Source: an uncultured Clostridia bacterium
Lineage (GTDB): Bacteria; Bacillota; Clostridia; Oscillospirales; Oscillospiraceae
NCBI GenBank assembly: GCA_945876285.1
Contig: CAMCNO010000010.1
Span: forward strand, 1 to 64,000
Length of the DNA stretch: 64,000 nucleotides
Reading direction: 5' to 3'
The notes under the pieces were generated by a model. The model was not told where the DNA came from. It made no database searches and worked only from the letters and a program-made list of their open reading frames with translations. A program made the position numbers and the translations under genes. Shown piece after piece: positions 17,009-27,348 of the stretch. The stretch's first letter is position 1, and the number at the start of each line of letters is the position of its first letter.

Positions 17009-17896
17009 TTACTGCTGCACCTGGCCGTCAGCGTCCAGCAGGCCCTCGTACTTCTCGCCGGCGGCCAGCTCAGCGGCCTCGGCCACGAAGTTCTCCATGG
17101 AACCGTCGGACAGAGCGGCGTTGACAGCCTCGTTGACGGCAGCCAGCAGCGCCTCGTTGCCCTTGCTCACGCCGATAGCGGAGCCTTCGCTGTCATAGGG
17201 CACGTCCAGGACGATCTCCAGGTCGGGATAGTTCTTCTGATAGCTCTTGGCCACGTCGGTCTCGATGTAAGCGCCGTCCAGCTTGCCGGCCAGCAGCTCG
17301 GAGATGATGTCGGTGACCTTGGGCAGGGCGATGATGTCAGCGTCGGGGGAGTTGGTGTTGGCCAGATCCATCTGGATGGAGCCGGTCTGGGCGCCGATGG
17401 AATATTCAGCCTTGTTGGTCTCCTCCAGAGAGGTGAACTTGCCGGCGTTGGCCTTCACACACACGAAGGACTGACCGCCCATGTAGTACAGGTCGGAGAA
17501 ATCCATGGCGTCAGCACGCTTGGGATCGGGAGACAGGCCAGCCATGCCCAAGTCCACGTTCTTGGTAGCCAGCTCAGTCAGGACACCGTCAAAGTCCATG
17601 GGGATGACTTCCAGCTCCAGGCCCAGGTAATCGGCGATGTACTGGGCCAGAGCCATGTCGAAGCCGGCCAGGGTGGGAGTGCCGTCGGCGCCGATGGCGT
17701 AGAACTCATAGGGGGCGAAGTCGGGGCTGGTAGCCACGGTCAGCTTGCCGGGGGTCACGGTGGTCAGCGCGGGAGCAGCAGGCTCCTCGGTCTTGGCGGG
17801 CTCCTCCGTCTTAGCGGGCTCTTCCTTCTTACCGCCGCAGGCGGCCAGAGACAGGACCATTGCCATGGTCAGCAGCAATGCAAACAGCTTTTTCAT
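17009..17896 (-). CDS. Polar amino-acid ABC transporter substrate-binding lipoprotein
   Basis: Lipid-anchored receptor of the importer (SBP_bac_3 fold), 295 residues. MKKLFALLLTMAMVLSLAACGG carries the lipobox LAAC (Cys20), followed by a linker with the repeat EEPAKTEEPAKTEEP. The binding domain shows TVATSPDFAPYEF, GFDMALAQYIADYLGLELEVIPMDFDGVLTEL, and DLYYMGGQSFVCVK; the amino-acid carboxylate-binding Arg region is not obvious by eye. It is the first gene of the operon, with AAAGGAAG before the ATG, and shares its linker style with the other ABC lipoprotein in the window. Confidence 0.93.
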   Translation of the reverse strand: MKKLFALLLTMAMVLSLAACGGKKEEPAKTEEPAKTEEPAAPALTTVTPGKLTVATSPDFAPYEFYAIGADGTPTLAGFDMALAQYIADYLGLELEVIPMDFDGVLTELATKNVDLGMAGLSPDPKRADAMDFSDLYYMGGQSFVCVKANAGKFTSLEETNKAEYSIGAQTGSIQMDLANTNSPDADIIALPKVTDIISELLAGKLDGAYIETDVAKSYQKNYPDLEIVLDVPYDSEGSAIGVSKGNEALLAAVNEAVNAALSDGSMENFVAEAAELAAGEKYEGLLDADGQVQQ

Positions 17897-17993
17897 GATA
17901 CAAAACTTCCTTTTCCAATCTTATTCTTCTCTCCCGGACGGGGAGAGCCGTATCTGTCCGGTGGGGGAGGAAAGGTTTTCCTCCCGCTGACAA

Positions 17994-18027
17994 TGGATAC
18001 CTTACCACGCACTGTATCCAATGTCAA
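17994..18027 (-). promoter_or_regulatory. Promoter and candidate operator of the polar amino-acid importer operon
   Basis: Minus strand TTGACA (18022-18027), 17-bp spacer, TAAGGT (17999-18004). A TGGATAC-N13-GTATCCA inverted repeat (17994-18020) covers the -10 and the spacer, placed where a repressor would block RNA polymerase. The 17897-18228 spacer otherwise holds a leader hairpin (about 17964-17985) and the downstream gene's terminator. Confidence 0.55.
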
Positions 18028-18181
18028 TACTTTTTCAAAAATAATGCATAAATATTTGTCCCAATTTTGTGAATTGCCGGAAAACGCCATAGAACTTCCT
18101 CTATTTTCTGGAATCTTTTGTGTATTTTGCCGCTGCCAGTCTGCATATTCGAATGAATATGCATTGTGCATTTGAATGAAA

Positions 18182-18218
18182 GGCCGCCCATCCATGCCGG
18201 TGGGCACGGGTGGGCGGT
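18182..18218 (-). terminator. Terminator after the putative glycoside hydrolase gene
   Basis: CCGCCCA/TGGGCGG stem (18184-18190 with 18211-18217) with further inner pairing, followed on the minus strand by TTTCATT. Confidence 0.6.
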
Positions 18219-18228
18219 CATGATACAC

Positions 18229-19260
18229 TCAGGATACCAGGAAATTGCCGACCGCAGGGTCGGCTTCCGCCAGTTCCGGGACAAATTCCGCAAACTGGCT
18301 GGCAGTGCTTACAGCCTGGGCCAAAGCCGGGACCTCCGCCGCATCGGCAGGGGCGTAAACGCGGTCCACCTTGGGGGCGATGTCGGCCAGCAGCAGTCCG
18401 GCGTTCTCGTCGGCCCCCTGGCTGATAACGGCTTGCGGCACCTCAATGGAGAGCATCACGCCGTAGGGCGCCAGCGCCGCCCGCATTTCTTCAAGAAAAT
18501 CCGCCAGGTGGCCGCTCTTCTCCCCCTCACCGTAGTCGATCTTATTCAGCTTGCCTGCGGTGGGGTAGCTGACGTCGGTCAGCAAAATCTCGTCGAAGCC
18601 CAGCTCCGCTGCCTCTTTTGCCAGTCCGCACAGGTATTCCCTGGCGGCGGGCTTGGCGGGGTCCAGCCACTGGCTGTTGTTCCCGTCGTAGAAGATATAG
18701 CCGCCGGTGTTTTTCAGGCCCATGCCCTCCACATCCCGGTTGGCGGCCTTAGGGTCATGGAAGCAGCTCAGCCGGGCAATGGAGTGGCCTTCGGTGCTCT
18801 GGCTGTATGCGACCACCGCCGCCAGCGCCGCATCCGTTTCCCCCTCCTGGAATCGTACAGTTCCGGGTAAGGCGACGGTGCTGTTAAAATACACATTGCC
18901 CGCGGCGTCCTTCAGCGTCACAGCCGCCGTGTTACAGTCAAAGGATCCCTTCGCCTGGTCAAGGGAATGGGACCAGCTCTCTCTGGTCAAAGGAACCGGT
19001 GTGCAGAAGCCCCGCAGAGTCTGTGCCTTCACCGGCTCCTCGATGGTCAGATCCAACGGCGGTTCCGGGTGCTCCTCTACCGGCTCCTCCTGCCAGGGCA
19101 GCTCCATTTGGAGCGTCCCTTCCTCATCATAGACGATATAGCGGGACAGGGCCATGACGGCAACAGCTGCCAGGATCACAACGACCAGAAGTGCCATCAG
19201 AACAATGCGCCACCTGGGCGTCCGGCCCCGGTAGCTGTTGTAGCCCCTGGAATATGCCAT
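18229..19260 (-). CDS. Membrane-anchored putative glycoside hydrolase (DUF4015-like)
   Basis: A 343-residue protein with a short basic N-terminus, one membrane anchor (about residues 18-40, IVLMALLVVVILAAVAVMAL) and an acidic Pro/Glu linker, so the rest is outside the cell. The C-terminal part (NNSQWLDPAKPAAREYLCGLAKEAAELGFDEILLTDVSYP) resembles the putative glycoside hydrolase domain DUF4015, a TIM barrel in which D/E residues at strand ends would be catalytic. It is the last gene of a run starting at hrcA. The substrate, perhaps a cell-wall polymer, is not known. Confidence 0.6.
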   Translation of the reverse strand: MAYSRGYNSYRGRTPRWRIVLMALLVVVILAAVAVMALSRYIVYDEEGTLQMELPWQEEPVEEHPEPPLDLTIEEPVKAQTLRGFCTPVPLTRESWSHSLDQAKGSFDCNTAAVTLKDAAGNVYFNSTVALPGTVRFQEGETDAALAAVVAYSQSTEGHSIARLSCFHDPKAANRDVEGMGLKNTGGYIFYDGNNSQWLDPAKPAAREYLCGLAKEAAELGFDEILLTDVSYPTAGKLNKIDYGEGEKSGHLADFLEEMRAALAPYGVMLSIEVPQAVISQGADENAGLLLADIAPKVDRVYAPADAAEVPALAQAVSTASQFAEFVPELAEADPAVGNFLVS

Positions 19261-19291
19261 TGTCCGTCATCCCCTTTCCGCTCAGGAGGAT

Positions 19292-19729
19292 TCAGCCCTC
19301 CAGAGCCATCATCTTGTTGACACGGCGCTCGTGGCGGCCACCCTCGAACTCGGTGCTCAGGAATACCTCCACCATGCGCTCGGCCATGTTCTTGCCGGTG
19401 AAGCCGGCGCCGATGGCCATCATGTTGGCGTCATTGTGCTTGCGGGTCATCTCGGCCTGCAGGCAGTCGGCGCAGTGAGCGCAGCGGATGCCCTTGACCT
19501 TGTTGGCGGCAATGGAGATGCCGATGCCGGTGGTGCAGATGACAATGCCCTTGTCACACTTGCCATCCGCCACAGCCTTGGCAGCGGCGGCGCCGAAGTC
19601 GGGATAGTCACAGCTGTCCAGGTTGTAGCAGCCGAAGTCCTCGTACTCGTGGCCCAGCTTCTCCAGGACCTTGATGATGTGCTGCTTCAGCTCATAGCCG
19701 CCATGGTCACAGCCCAATGCGATTTTCAT
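19292..19729 (-). CDS. rpiB: Ribose 5-phosphate isomerase B
   Basis: Interconverts ribose 5-phosphate and ribulose 5-phosphate in the pentose phosphate pathway. The 145 residues begin MKIALGCDHGGYELK and contain the phosphate-binding/catalytic ICTTGIGISIAANK, whose Cys is the base in E. coli RpiB, and the C-terminal RHERRVNKM. The length is normal. It follows the PHP phosphatase by 64 bp and probably belongs to the same long transcript. The epimerase acting on its product (rpe) and prs, which uses ribose 5-phosphate, are elsewhere in the window. Confidence 0.96.
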   Translation of the reverse strand: MKIALGCDHGGYELKQHIIKVLEKLGHEYEDFGCYNLDSCDYPDFGAAAAKAVADGKCDKGIVICTTGIGISIAANKVKGIRCAHCADCLQAEMTRKHNDANMMAIGAGFTGKNMAERMVEVFLSTEFEGGRHERRVNKMMALEG

Positions 19730-19793
19730 AGTTATTTTCCCCCTGTTTTTAAATTTGCGAACTCATTTTACACGGTTTTCCCGTAAAAATCAA

Positions 19794-20606
19794 TCATAGT
19801 TCATGCCAAATCGGCTTCTGCTTTTCAAAGGTGCAGAAGCGGGTAAAGCCGCATTCCTTCAGCAGCGCCTGCCGCTCCCGGATGGCGCAGCCCACGAAGT
19901 CGGGGCTGTGGGCGTCGGTACCCAGGGTAATGATCTCTCCGCCCAGCCGCCGGTACATCCGCAGCCACTTTTCATCCGGCAGCGGGGTATTCCCCCGGTT
20001 GGTGTTCAGCTCGATGCCAAGGCCCTTGCCGATGAGGGTGCGAAGAATGTCTTCAATTTCGTCCTCAAAGCCGTCAAAGGTCAGGTGGAACCCACGGTTT
20101 TCGTTGAGATACCGCACCGGCAGGGTCAGGTGGCCCAGCACGCTGAACCGCCCCCACTCCGCCAGACGGCGCACCTGGCGGAGGTAATCCGCCATGCCCG
20201 CCCGGGCCTCGTTGTCATCCTTGGGGTCGAAATAATACAGATCCACACCGTTGAATTCCTCCGACAGCATGTGGACGGAGCCGATGACGAAGTCCAGCTC
20301 CGGCGCGTCGGCGATCATCTTCTCCGTATGGGCGAAGCTCCAGGGGGCGTCCCCCAGCTCCATGCCCAGCCGCAGCTGGATGCGGTCCCCCATGGCCTGC
20401 CGGGCGGTATGGTACTCCCGCTCCAGGGCGTCCCAGTCGTAGGGCTCCTGCCGCAGTCTCGTAGTGCCCCAGACGATGGGCTCCACATGGTCGGTAAAGC
20501 ACAGCTCGTCAAGCCCCGCCGCAACAGCGGCCTCCGCCAAAGCGGTCATGGGAAAACGAGCATCCGGGGACATGCGGGAATGGTTGTGATAGTCAGCCAG
20601 GTACAT
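19794..20606 (-). CDS. PHP-type histidinol-phosphatase family protein
   Basis: Metal-dependent phosphatase of the PHP family, HisK/HisJ type, 270 residues. Motifs are DYHNHSRMSPDA (HxH metal ligands), CFTDHVEP, IGSVHML, LGHLTL and GTDAHSPD. The ATG at 20606 matches the usual N-terminus; a GTG four codons earlier overlaps the dnaJ stop by 4 bp and could also be used, which would couple the two genes. No other histidine-synthesis gene is nearby, so the substrate may be histidinol phosphate or another phosphomonoester. Confidence 0.85.
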   Translation of the reverse strand: MYLADYHNHSRMSPDARFPMTALAEAAVAAGLDELCFTDHVEPIVWGTTRLRQEPYDWDALEREYHTARQAMGDRIQLRLGMELGDAPWSFAHTEKMIADAPELDFVIGSVHMLSEEFNGVDLYYFDPKDDNEARAGMADYLRQVRRLAEWGRFSVLGHLTLPVRYLNENRGFHLTFDGFEDEIEDILRTLIGKGLGIELNTNRGNTPLPDEKWLRMYRRLGGEIITLGTDAHSPDFVGCAIRERQALLKECGFTRFCTFEKQKPIWHEL

Positions 20607-20614
20607 AGGCTCCC

Positions 20615-21742
20615 TCACTTCTTGAATTTCTTGAAGAACTTCTTCCGCTCCTCGTAGTTGTTGTCGCCCATGGTATCGGCGAACTTTTTCAGAGCTTCCT
20701 TCTGTTCCTTGTTCAGGTTCTTGGGCGTCTCAATATAAACGGTGACGTACTGGTCGCCCCGGCCTCGCCCGTTGATGGAGGGGATGCCCTTGCCCTTCAG
20801 GCGGAAGGTGGTGCCGGACTGGGTGCCCTCCGGCAGGTCGTACTTGACCTTGCCGTCGATGGTGGGGATCTCCAGCTCCGCGCCCAGGACCGCCTGGGCA
20901 AAGGTGATGGGCGCCTCGCACAGGACGCTGGTGCCCTCCCGGCGGAACAGCTCGTGGGGCCGGATGGTAATGGTAATGAGCAAGTCGCCTGCCGGGCCGC
21001 CGTTCTTGCCCGCGTGGCCCTGACCCCGGATGGAGATGGTCTGGCCGTTGTCGATGCCCGCGGGGATGCTGGCCTGGATGGTCTTGCGCTTGCGTACCAC
21101 GCCGGTGCCGTGGCAGTCCTTGCAGGGCTGGTGAATGATCTTGCCCTTGCCGCCGCACTTGGGGCAGGGGGAGCTGGTGGCGAACACGCCCATGGGTGTC
21201 TGGCGGCGGACCTGAACCTGGCCGCTGCCGTGGCAGTCCGGGCAGATCTCCGGTGTGGTGCCGGGGGCGCAGCCGTTGCCGTGGCAGGTGCCGCACTCCT
21301 CCATCCGGTCCACCACGACCTCCTTCTCACAGCCGAAGGCCGCCTCCTCAAAGCTGATGGCAATGGACTGGCGGATGCTCTCGCCCCGCTGGGGGGCGTT
21401 GGGATTGGTGCGCCGTCCGCCGCCGAAGCCGCCGCCGAAGAAGCTGCCGAAAATGTCGCCCAGGTCGCCGAAATCGAAGCTCCCGTCAAACCCGGCTCCG
21501 GCGCCGAAGTTGGGATCCACGCCCGCGTGGCCGTACTGGTCGTACCGGGCCTTCTTGTTGGTGTCGGACAGCACTTCGTAGGCCTCGTTGACCTCCTTGA
21601 ACTTCTCCTCGGCCTCCTTATCGCCGGGGTTCAGGTCGGGGTGGTACTTCCGGGCCATTTTCTTATATGCTTTTTTGATCTCGTCCTCGGAAGCGCCCTT
21701 GGCAATTCCCAGGACTTCATAATAATCTCGCTTATCTGCCAT
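20615..21742 (-). CDS. dnaJ: Chaperone protein DnaJ
   Basis: Type-I Hsp40 co-chaperone that delivers substrates to DnaK and stimulates its ATPase. The 375 residues show the J domain with HPD ([10 protein letters not shown]), a Gly/Phe-rich region, four CxxCxGxG zinc repeats ([32 protein letters not shown]) and the C-terminal substrate-binding domains. It is the fourth gene of the CIRCE-controlled operon, 84 bp after dnaK, with a 14-bp hairpin in that gap. Confidence 0.98.
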   Translation of the reverse strand: MADKRDYYEVLGIAKGASEDEIKKAYKKMARKYHPDLNPGDKEAEEKFKEVNEAYEVLSDTNKKARYDQYGHAGVDPNFGAGAGFDGSFDFGDLGDIFGSFFGGGFGGGRRTNPNAPQRGESIRQSIAISFEEAAFGCEKEVVVDRMEECGTCHGNGCAPGTTPEICPDCHGSGQVQVRRQTPMGVFATSSPCPKCGGKGKIIHQPCKDCHGTGVVRKRKTIQASIPAGIDNGQTISIRGQGHAGKNGGPAGDLLITITIRPHELFRREGTSVLCEAPITFAQAVLGAELEIPTIDGKVKYDLPEGTQSGTTFRLKGKGIPSINGRGRGDQYVTVYIETPKNLNKEQKEALKKFADTMGDNNYEERKKFFKKFKK

Positions 21743-21770
21743 ATTGAAAACTCCTCGTAATCCGAAACGC

Positions 21771-21809
21771 CGTATCAGGGACAGGCTCCAACGCGCTGTC
21801 CCTGATACG
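21771..21809 (-). other. Hairpin between dnaK and dnaJ
   Basis: A perfect 14-bp inverted repeat (21771-21784 with 21796-21809). There is no long T-run after it, so it more likely adjusts dnaJ relative to dnaK than ends transcription (inference). Confidence 0.5.
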
Positions 21810-21826
21810 TTTTATAGAGAGGGGGC

Positions 21827-23671
<1,845 letters not shown>

Positions 23672-23719
23672 AACAAATTCCTCCTAAATATATCGAAAAG
23701 TTTATTTTTGAATCCGAAA

Positions 23720-24322
23720 TCAGTTTGCTACCTGCACGATGGCGTGCCGGATGACCTTGCCGTTCAATTCGAAGCCCGCCTGGAATACCTGGGCCACCTC
23801 ATTCTCGCCGAAGTTCTCGTCGTCGATGTGCATGACGGCGTTCATCTTCTCCGGATCAAAGGGTTTTCCCGCGGCCTCGATCTCCGTGACGCCCAGCTTC
23901 GCCAGAATGTCCTTGACCTGCTGGAAGATCATCTCCAGGCCCTTCTTGTGGGGAGAGTCGTCTCCGCCCTCGCTGGCGGCGGCCCGCTCCAGGTTATCGT
24001 ACACTGCCAGGAACTCCTTGATGGTGTCCGCCTTGGCGTCCTGGTAGATGTTTTCCTTTTCCTTTGTGGTGCGCTTGCGGTAGTTTTCGTACTCGGCCGT
24101 CTGCCGCACGAACTGGTCCTTCACGGATTCCAGCTGCTTGGCAGCCAGCTCCATCTGCTCCACCTGTTCCCGGGTGAAGGTGTAGCCCTTCTCCTTTTTC
24201 TTCTTGCCCTTGGTGGCCTTTTCGGCGGTCTGTTCCGCCGCCTCCGTCTGGGGAGCGTCCTCCTTGGGTTCCGTCTGGACCTCGGGAGTCTCCTCCACAG
24301 GCTGCTTCGTCTCCTCGCTCAT
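23720..24322 (-). CDS. grpE: Nucleotide exchange factor GrpE
   Basis: Exchange factor that releases ADP from DnaK, 200 residues. The N-terminus is acidic and low-complexity (about 1-45), then a long coiled-coil (about 50-110, with ENYRKRTTKEKENIYQDAK) and the C-terminal beta domain with GKPFDPEKMNAVMHI and GFELNGKVIRHAIVQVAN. It overlaps hrcA by 4 bp (ATGA), so the two are translationally coupled. Confidence 0.97.
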   Translation of the reverse strand: MSEETKQPVEETPEVQTEPKEDAPQTEAAEQTAEKATKGKKKKEKGYTFTREQVEQMELAAKQLESVKDQFVRQTAEYENYRKRTTKEKENIYQDAKADTIKEFLAVYDNLERAAASEGGDDSPHKKGLEMIFQQVKDILAKLGVTEIEAAGKPFDPEKMNAVMHIDDENFGENEVAQVFQAGFELNGKVIRHAIVQVAN

Positions 24323-25365
24323 TCCTTCGTATCCTCCTTCGGGGGTAATTCCTGTTTTCCGAACAGCCGCGTCAGTCCCTCGGCAAAGCCGGAGAGCCGT
24401 GCGGCCACTGTGGCGTAATCCATGCGGGTGGGGCCCACCACGCCGATGAGGCCCCGCATATCGTCGCCGATATCATAGCTGGCGACCACCACGCTGGTGT
24501 CCTTCAGCGCATCACTGACGTTTTCCGGGCCGATCAGGATTTTCAGCCGGTCTTCCTCCGGCATGGGGAGGTTCTCCTTGCTGTCGGCCAAAAAACTCAT
24601 CAGCTCGTGGGCCTTGTCGGCATCCCGGAACTCCGGCAGCTTCAAAAGCTGGTTGGCTCCGGCGGTGATGATCTCCCGGTGGCTTGCCTCCTCCAGTGCG
24701 TCCACCGCGTAGCCCACGGTCTGGGACAGCAGCAGGAACAACTGGGGCGGCACCTGTTCGGCCACATCCATGAGCCGCTGGTTCATCTCCTCCGTAGAGA
24801 TGCCGGTGAAGTGACTGTTCAGCACGCCCACCAGGGTCGGAAGCTGTTCCAGATCCACCTTCAGCTGCAGCTTCAGCAGTTGGCTCTTCACCCGGCTGTT
24901 GCTCATCATCATGACCACGATGCAGCTTCGCTCATCCACCGGCAGCAGGTCGAACCGGCGGGCGGTCATCCGCTTCTTTCCGGCGGCGGCAACATAGGCG
25001 GGGTAATTCACAAAGGACGATATCGCCCTGCCCGCCTGGGAGATCACCCGGTCCAGCTCCTCCATCTTAATGTGGAGAGACTGGTTAATCTTCTCCGTCT
25101 CCGCGATGGACAGCTTCTGCTGCTCCATCAGCTCGTTGACGTACAGCCGGTAGCCCTTGGGCGAGGGGATACGGCCCGCCGAGGTGTGGGGCTGTTCCAG
25201 ATACCCCAGGTCCACCAGGTCGGCCAGCTCGTTGCGGATGGTGGCGGAGCTGACGCTGCCGCCCATCCGGGCGGCGATGGCCTTGGAGCCCACCGGCTCG
25301 GCGGAGCGGATGTAATCCTCCACGACCACCTTCAGTATTTGCCGTTTTCGTTCTGTCAGTTCCAC
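24319..25365 (-). CDS. hrcA: Heat-inducible transcription repressor HrcA
   Basis: Represses class-I heat-shock operons by binding CIRCE, with GroEL as the usual temperature sensor. The 348 residues start with the winged-helix domain (MELTERKRQILKVVVEDYIRSAEPVGSKAIA) and have the GAF-like middle and the C-terminal MRGLIGVVGPTRMDYATV motif. A single perfect CIRCE lies between its promoter and start codon, so the hrcA-grpE-dnaK-dnaJ operon is autoregulated. No groESL is in the window. Confidence 0.97.
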   Translation of the reverse strand: MELTERKRQILKVVVEDYIRSAEPVGSKAIAARMGGSVSSATIRNELADLVDLGYLEQPHTSAGRIPSPKGYRLYVNELMEQQKLSIAETEKINQSLHIKMEELDRVISQAGRAISSFVNYPAYVAAAGKKRMTARRFDLLPVDERSCIVVMMMSNSRVKSQLLKLQLKVDLEQLPTLVGVLNSHFTGISTEEMNQRLMDVAEQVPPQLFLLLSQTVGYAVDALEEASHREIITAGANQLLKLPEFRDADKAHELMSFLADSKENLPMPEEDRLKILIGPENVSDALKDTSVVVASYDIGDDMRGLIGVVGPTRMDYATVAARLSGFAEGLTRLFGKQELPPKEDTKE

Positions 25366-25405
25366 GACCGCACCTCTGGTCCCGCTTCCGGGTCTTACAA
25401 GTGGT

Positions 25406-25432
25406 TTAGCACTCGCTTTCCCGGAGTGCTAA
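25406..25432. promoter_or_regulatory. CIRCE operator
   Basis: Perfect TTAGCACTC-N9-GAGTGCTAA, the HrcA-binding consensus with no mismatch, directly downstream of the hrcA -10 box. Confidence 0.98.
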
Positions 25433-25436
25433 AGGC

Positions 25437-25465
25437 AGTGTACCACCATGGGAAATCATTGTCAA
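25437..25465 (-). promoter_or_regulatory. hrcA operon promoter
   Basis: Minus strand TTGACA (25460-25465), 17-bp spacer, TACACT (25437-25442), immediately followed by CIRCE. Confidence 0.85.
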
Positions 25466-25530
25466 TGGATGGATGATAAACAATTTGTGAACAAAGGGGG
25501 ACAATTTTTTGAACAGCTCCCCGCAAGAAA

Positions 25531-25556
25531 AAAACCGCCCCTTTCGGGGCGGCTTT
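25531..25556 (-). terminator. Terminator after folT
   Basis: CCGCCCC/GGGGCGG stem (25535-25541 with 25546-25552), tetraloop, then a run of seven T on the minus strand. Confidence 0.85.
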
Positions 25557-25565
25557 CCAGACATT

Positions 25566-26156
25566 TCAGCGAATTTTTGTGGGGAGGCTCCGGTCGATCA
25601 GACCCGTCCGCCGCAGCACAGGCAGCAGGGCGCCGATCAGCACCACCAGCAGCAGCGTCTGGACAGGCAGCATAATGAGGTTTTTCAGCGCGCTGGCGGA
25701 GGCTGTCACATACCACGCCTTGCCGGTGAGGATGGCCATCCACAACGCGCCCAGCACCACGTTCTGGATGTTGGTCAGCAGCTTTGCCAGGAACACTCTG
25801 CCGATGGTGACCTTCGCCCGGTAGAAAAACAGCGCATAGGTCAGCACACCCAGCATGGTGGTCAGGGTGTAGCCGGGGAAGAAGGGATACCCGCCGCCTC
25901 CGGTGAGGGAGAAGCTGAGGATGTCCTCAGCAAAGCCGAACAGCAACCCCAGCACAGGGCCGCACACCAGGGCGCAGACGGACCGGGCCAGAAAGCCCCA
26001 GGTGATCTTGGCGCCGCCGAACAGGGGCACGGAGGGGATGCGGCTGAGCACCACGCACATGGCGATCATCAGCGCCGCGAAGATCAGCTTCCGCAGGTCC
26101 TTCAGTTCCCGGGCGGCGGAACGCCAATAGTCGGCGGAAAAGGGATGTAGATACAT
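25566..26156 (-). CDS. folT: Folate-family ECF transporter S component
   Basis: Membrane substrate-binding subunit that captures folate for a shared ECF importer. The 196 residues include about six membrane segments and the FolT-like segments KITWGFLARSVCALVCGPV, GGYPFFPGYTLTTMLGVLTYALFFY, AKLLTNIQNVVLGALWMAILTGK and ALKNLIMLPVQTLLL. The ATG at 26156 has AAGGAGGA upstream; the open frame continues 58 codons further up but runs through the leader RNA. No EcfA/EcfT genes adjoin, as usual for group-II systems that share one module. Confidence 0.85.
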   Translation of the reverse strand: MYLHPFSADYWRSAARELKDLRKLIFAALMIAMCVVLSRIPSVPLFGGAKITWGFLARSVCALVCGPVLGLLFGFAEDILSFSLTGGGGYPFFPGYTLTTMLGVLTYALFFYRAKVTIGRVFLAKLLTNIQNVVLGALWMAILTGKAWYVTASASALKNLIMLPVQTLLLVVLIGALLPVLRRTGLIDRSLPTKIR

Positions 26157-26204
26157 AAAAAATCCTCCTTCTGTGTTTCGGCAGTCCGTTTCCGGAGCGC
26201 CGCA

Positions 26205-26290
26205 CAGAGGAGGGGGATCAACCGCGCCTTCATGCGGCAGCGGGATGCGGAACACACACTGCAGGAGGAAGGCTATCCTTCTCTCCTTTT
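26205..26290 (-). promoter_or_regulatory. Aptamer-like folded leader of folT (possible THF-type riboswitch)
   Basis: An ~85-nt leader segment folds with nested closing helices: AGGAG (26283-26287) with CTCCT (26208-26212), an internal loop, then GGAT (26275-26278) with ATCC (26215-26218). GGAGAG at the 5' side and GCGCGGT at the 3' side echo the known tetrahydrofolate riboswitch, and the size and gene context agree. The rest of the conserved core is not clearly matched, so this is a structural suggestion only. Confidence 0.3.
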
Positions 26291-26361
26291 CGTCCGGAAA
26301 ACAACTCCCCGTTTTTCCGGCACTGGTCACGTGTGTTCCTACTCTGCCTCAAATTGCTATT

Positions 26362-26390
26362 ATCATAGCCCTTCCTATACAGAAAAGCAA
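26362..26390 (-). promoter_or_regulatory. folT promoter
   Basis: Minus strand TTGCTT (26385-26390), 17-bp spacer, TATGAT (26362-26367); gives a leader of about 200 nt. Confidence 0.7.
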
Positions 26391-26394
26391 TACA

Positions 26395-26430
26395 AAAAGT
26401 TCCCCAAATCTCTCGATTTGGGGAACTTTT
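26395..26430 (-). terminator. Terminator of the rnf operon
   Basis: A perfect 16-bp stem (26395-26410 with 26415-26430) with a 4-nt loop and T-run, 11 bp after the rnfB stop. Confidence 0.9.
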
Positions 26431-26441
26431 TTCAGTAAAAC

Positions 26442-27335
26442 TTACTGAGCGGAAGCAGCGGCTTCCTCGGCGGCCTTCTTGGCGGCAGCGGCCTTCTCGG
26501 CCTGAGCCTTCTTGATGGCCTTGTACTTCTCCTTCTCCTCGGCGGTAGCCACGGGAAGGATGGCGTCGCGGGGGCAGACCTTGGTGCAGAGCTTGCAGCC
26601 CACGCACTTCTCATAGTCGATAACAGCCACGCCGTTCTCCACATGGATGGCGTCCTTCTTGCACTCCTTCTGGCACAGGCCGCAGCCGATGCAGGAGTTG
26701 GCGCAGACGCTCATGGCGGCCTTGCCCTTCTCCTGGTTGGCGCAGGCCACATGGACCTTCTTGGAGACGGGGACGGAGGTGATCAGGTGGCGGGGGCAGG
26801 CGTTGGCGCAGGCCATGCAGGCGGTGCACTTGTCGGGGTCCACCACGGCGGCCCCATTGGGACCGATGGACATGGCGCCGAACTGGCAGGCAGCCACGCA
26901 GGAGCCGAAGCCCAGGCAGCCGAAGCTGCACTCCAGGGGGCCGGCAGCCACCTTGGTGGCGGACAGGCAGTCATGGACACCCACATAGTCGAAGCGCTTC
27001 TTGGCGTTCACGCCGCCGTTGCAGCGGACGAAGGCCACCTGACGCTCGCCGGTAGGAGCGGCCTGACCCATGATCTCAGCGATGGCGGCAGCGTTCTCAG
27101 CGCCGGCAGGAGCGCAGGCATTGATGGGAGCGTCACCGGCCAGGATGGCGGCAGCGCAGCCGGCGCAGCCGGGATAGCCGCAGCCGCCGCAGTTGGCGCC
27201 GGCCAGATGGCTCAGGATCGCTTCCTCGCGGGGGTCCTTCTTGACCTCGAAAATCTTGGAGGCGACAGCCAGGACCAGGCCGAACACAGCGCCCAGCACG
27301 CCCAGCACAACGATAGCAGCAATAATATTACCCAT
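26442..27335 (-). CDS. rnfB: Rnf complex subunit RnfB
   Basis: Iron-sulfur subunit that takes electrons from ferredoxin in the Rnf ion pump. The 297 residues start with one membrane anchor (about 3-27), then the Nqr/Rnf-type cluster motif GANCGGCGYPGCAGCA and four ferredoxin-like cysteine sets (CLGFGSCVAAC, CTACMACANAC, CIGCGLCQKEC, CVGCKLCTKVC). The C-terminus is an Ala/Lys/Glu-rich tail of about 35 residues, longer than in many homologues. It is the last gene of rnfCDGEAB, the order found in clostridia. Confidence 0.96.
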   Translation of the reverse strand: MGNIIAAIVVLGVLGAVFGLVLAVASKIFEVKKDPREEAILSHLAGANCGGCGYPGCAGCAAAILAGDAPINACAPAGAENAAAIAEIMGQAAPTGERQVAFVRCNGGVNAKKRFDYVGVHDCLSATKVAAGPLECSFGCLGFGSCVAACQFGAMSIGPNGAAVVDPDKCTACMACANACPRHLITSVPVSKKVHVACANQEKGKAAMSVCANSCIGCGLCQKECKKDAIHVENGVAVIDYEKCVGCKLCTKVCPRDAILPVATAEEKEKYKAIKKAQAEKAAAAKKAAEEAAASAQ

Positions 27336-27348
27336 TTCAGTTGCCTCC

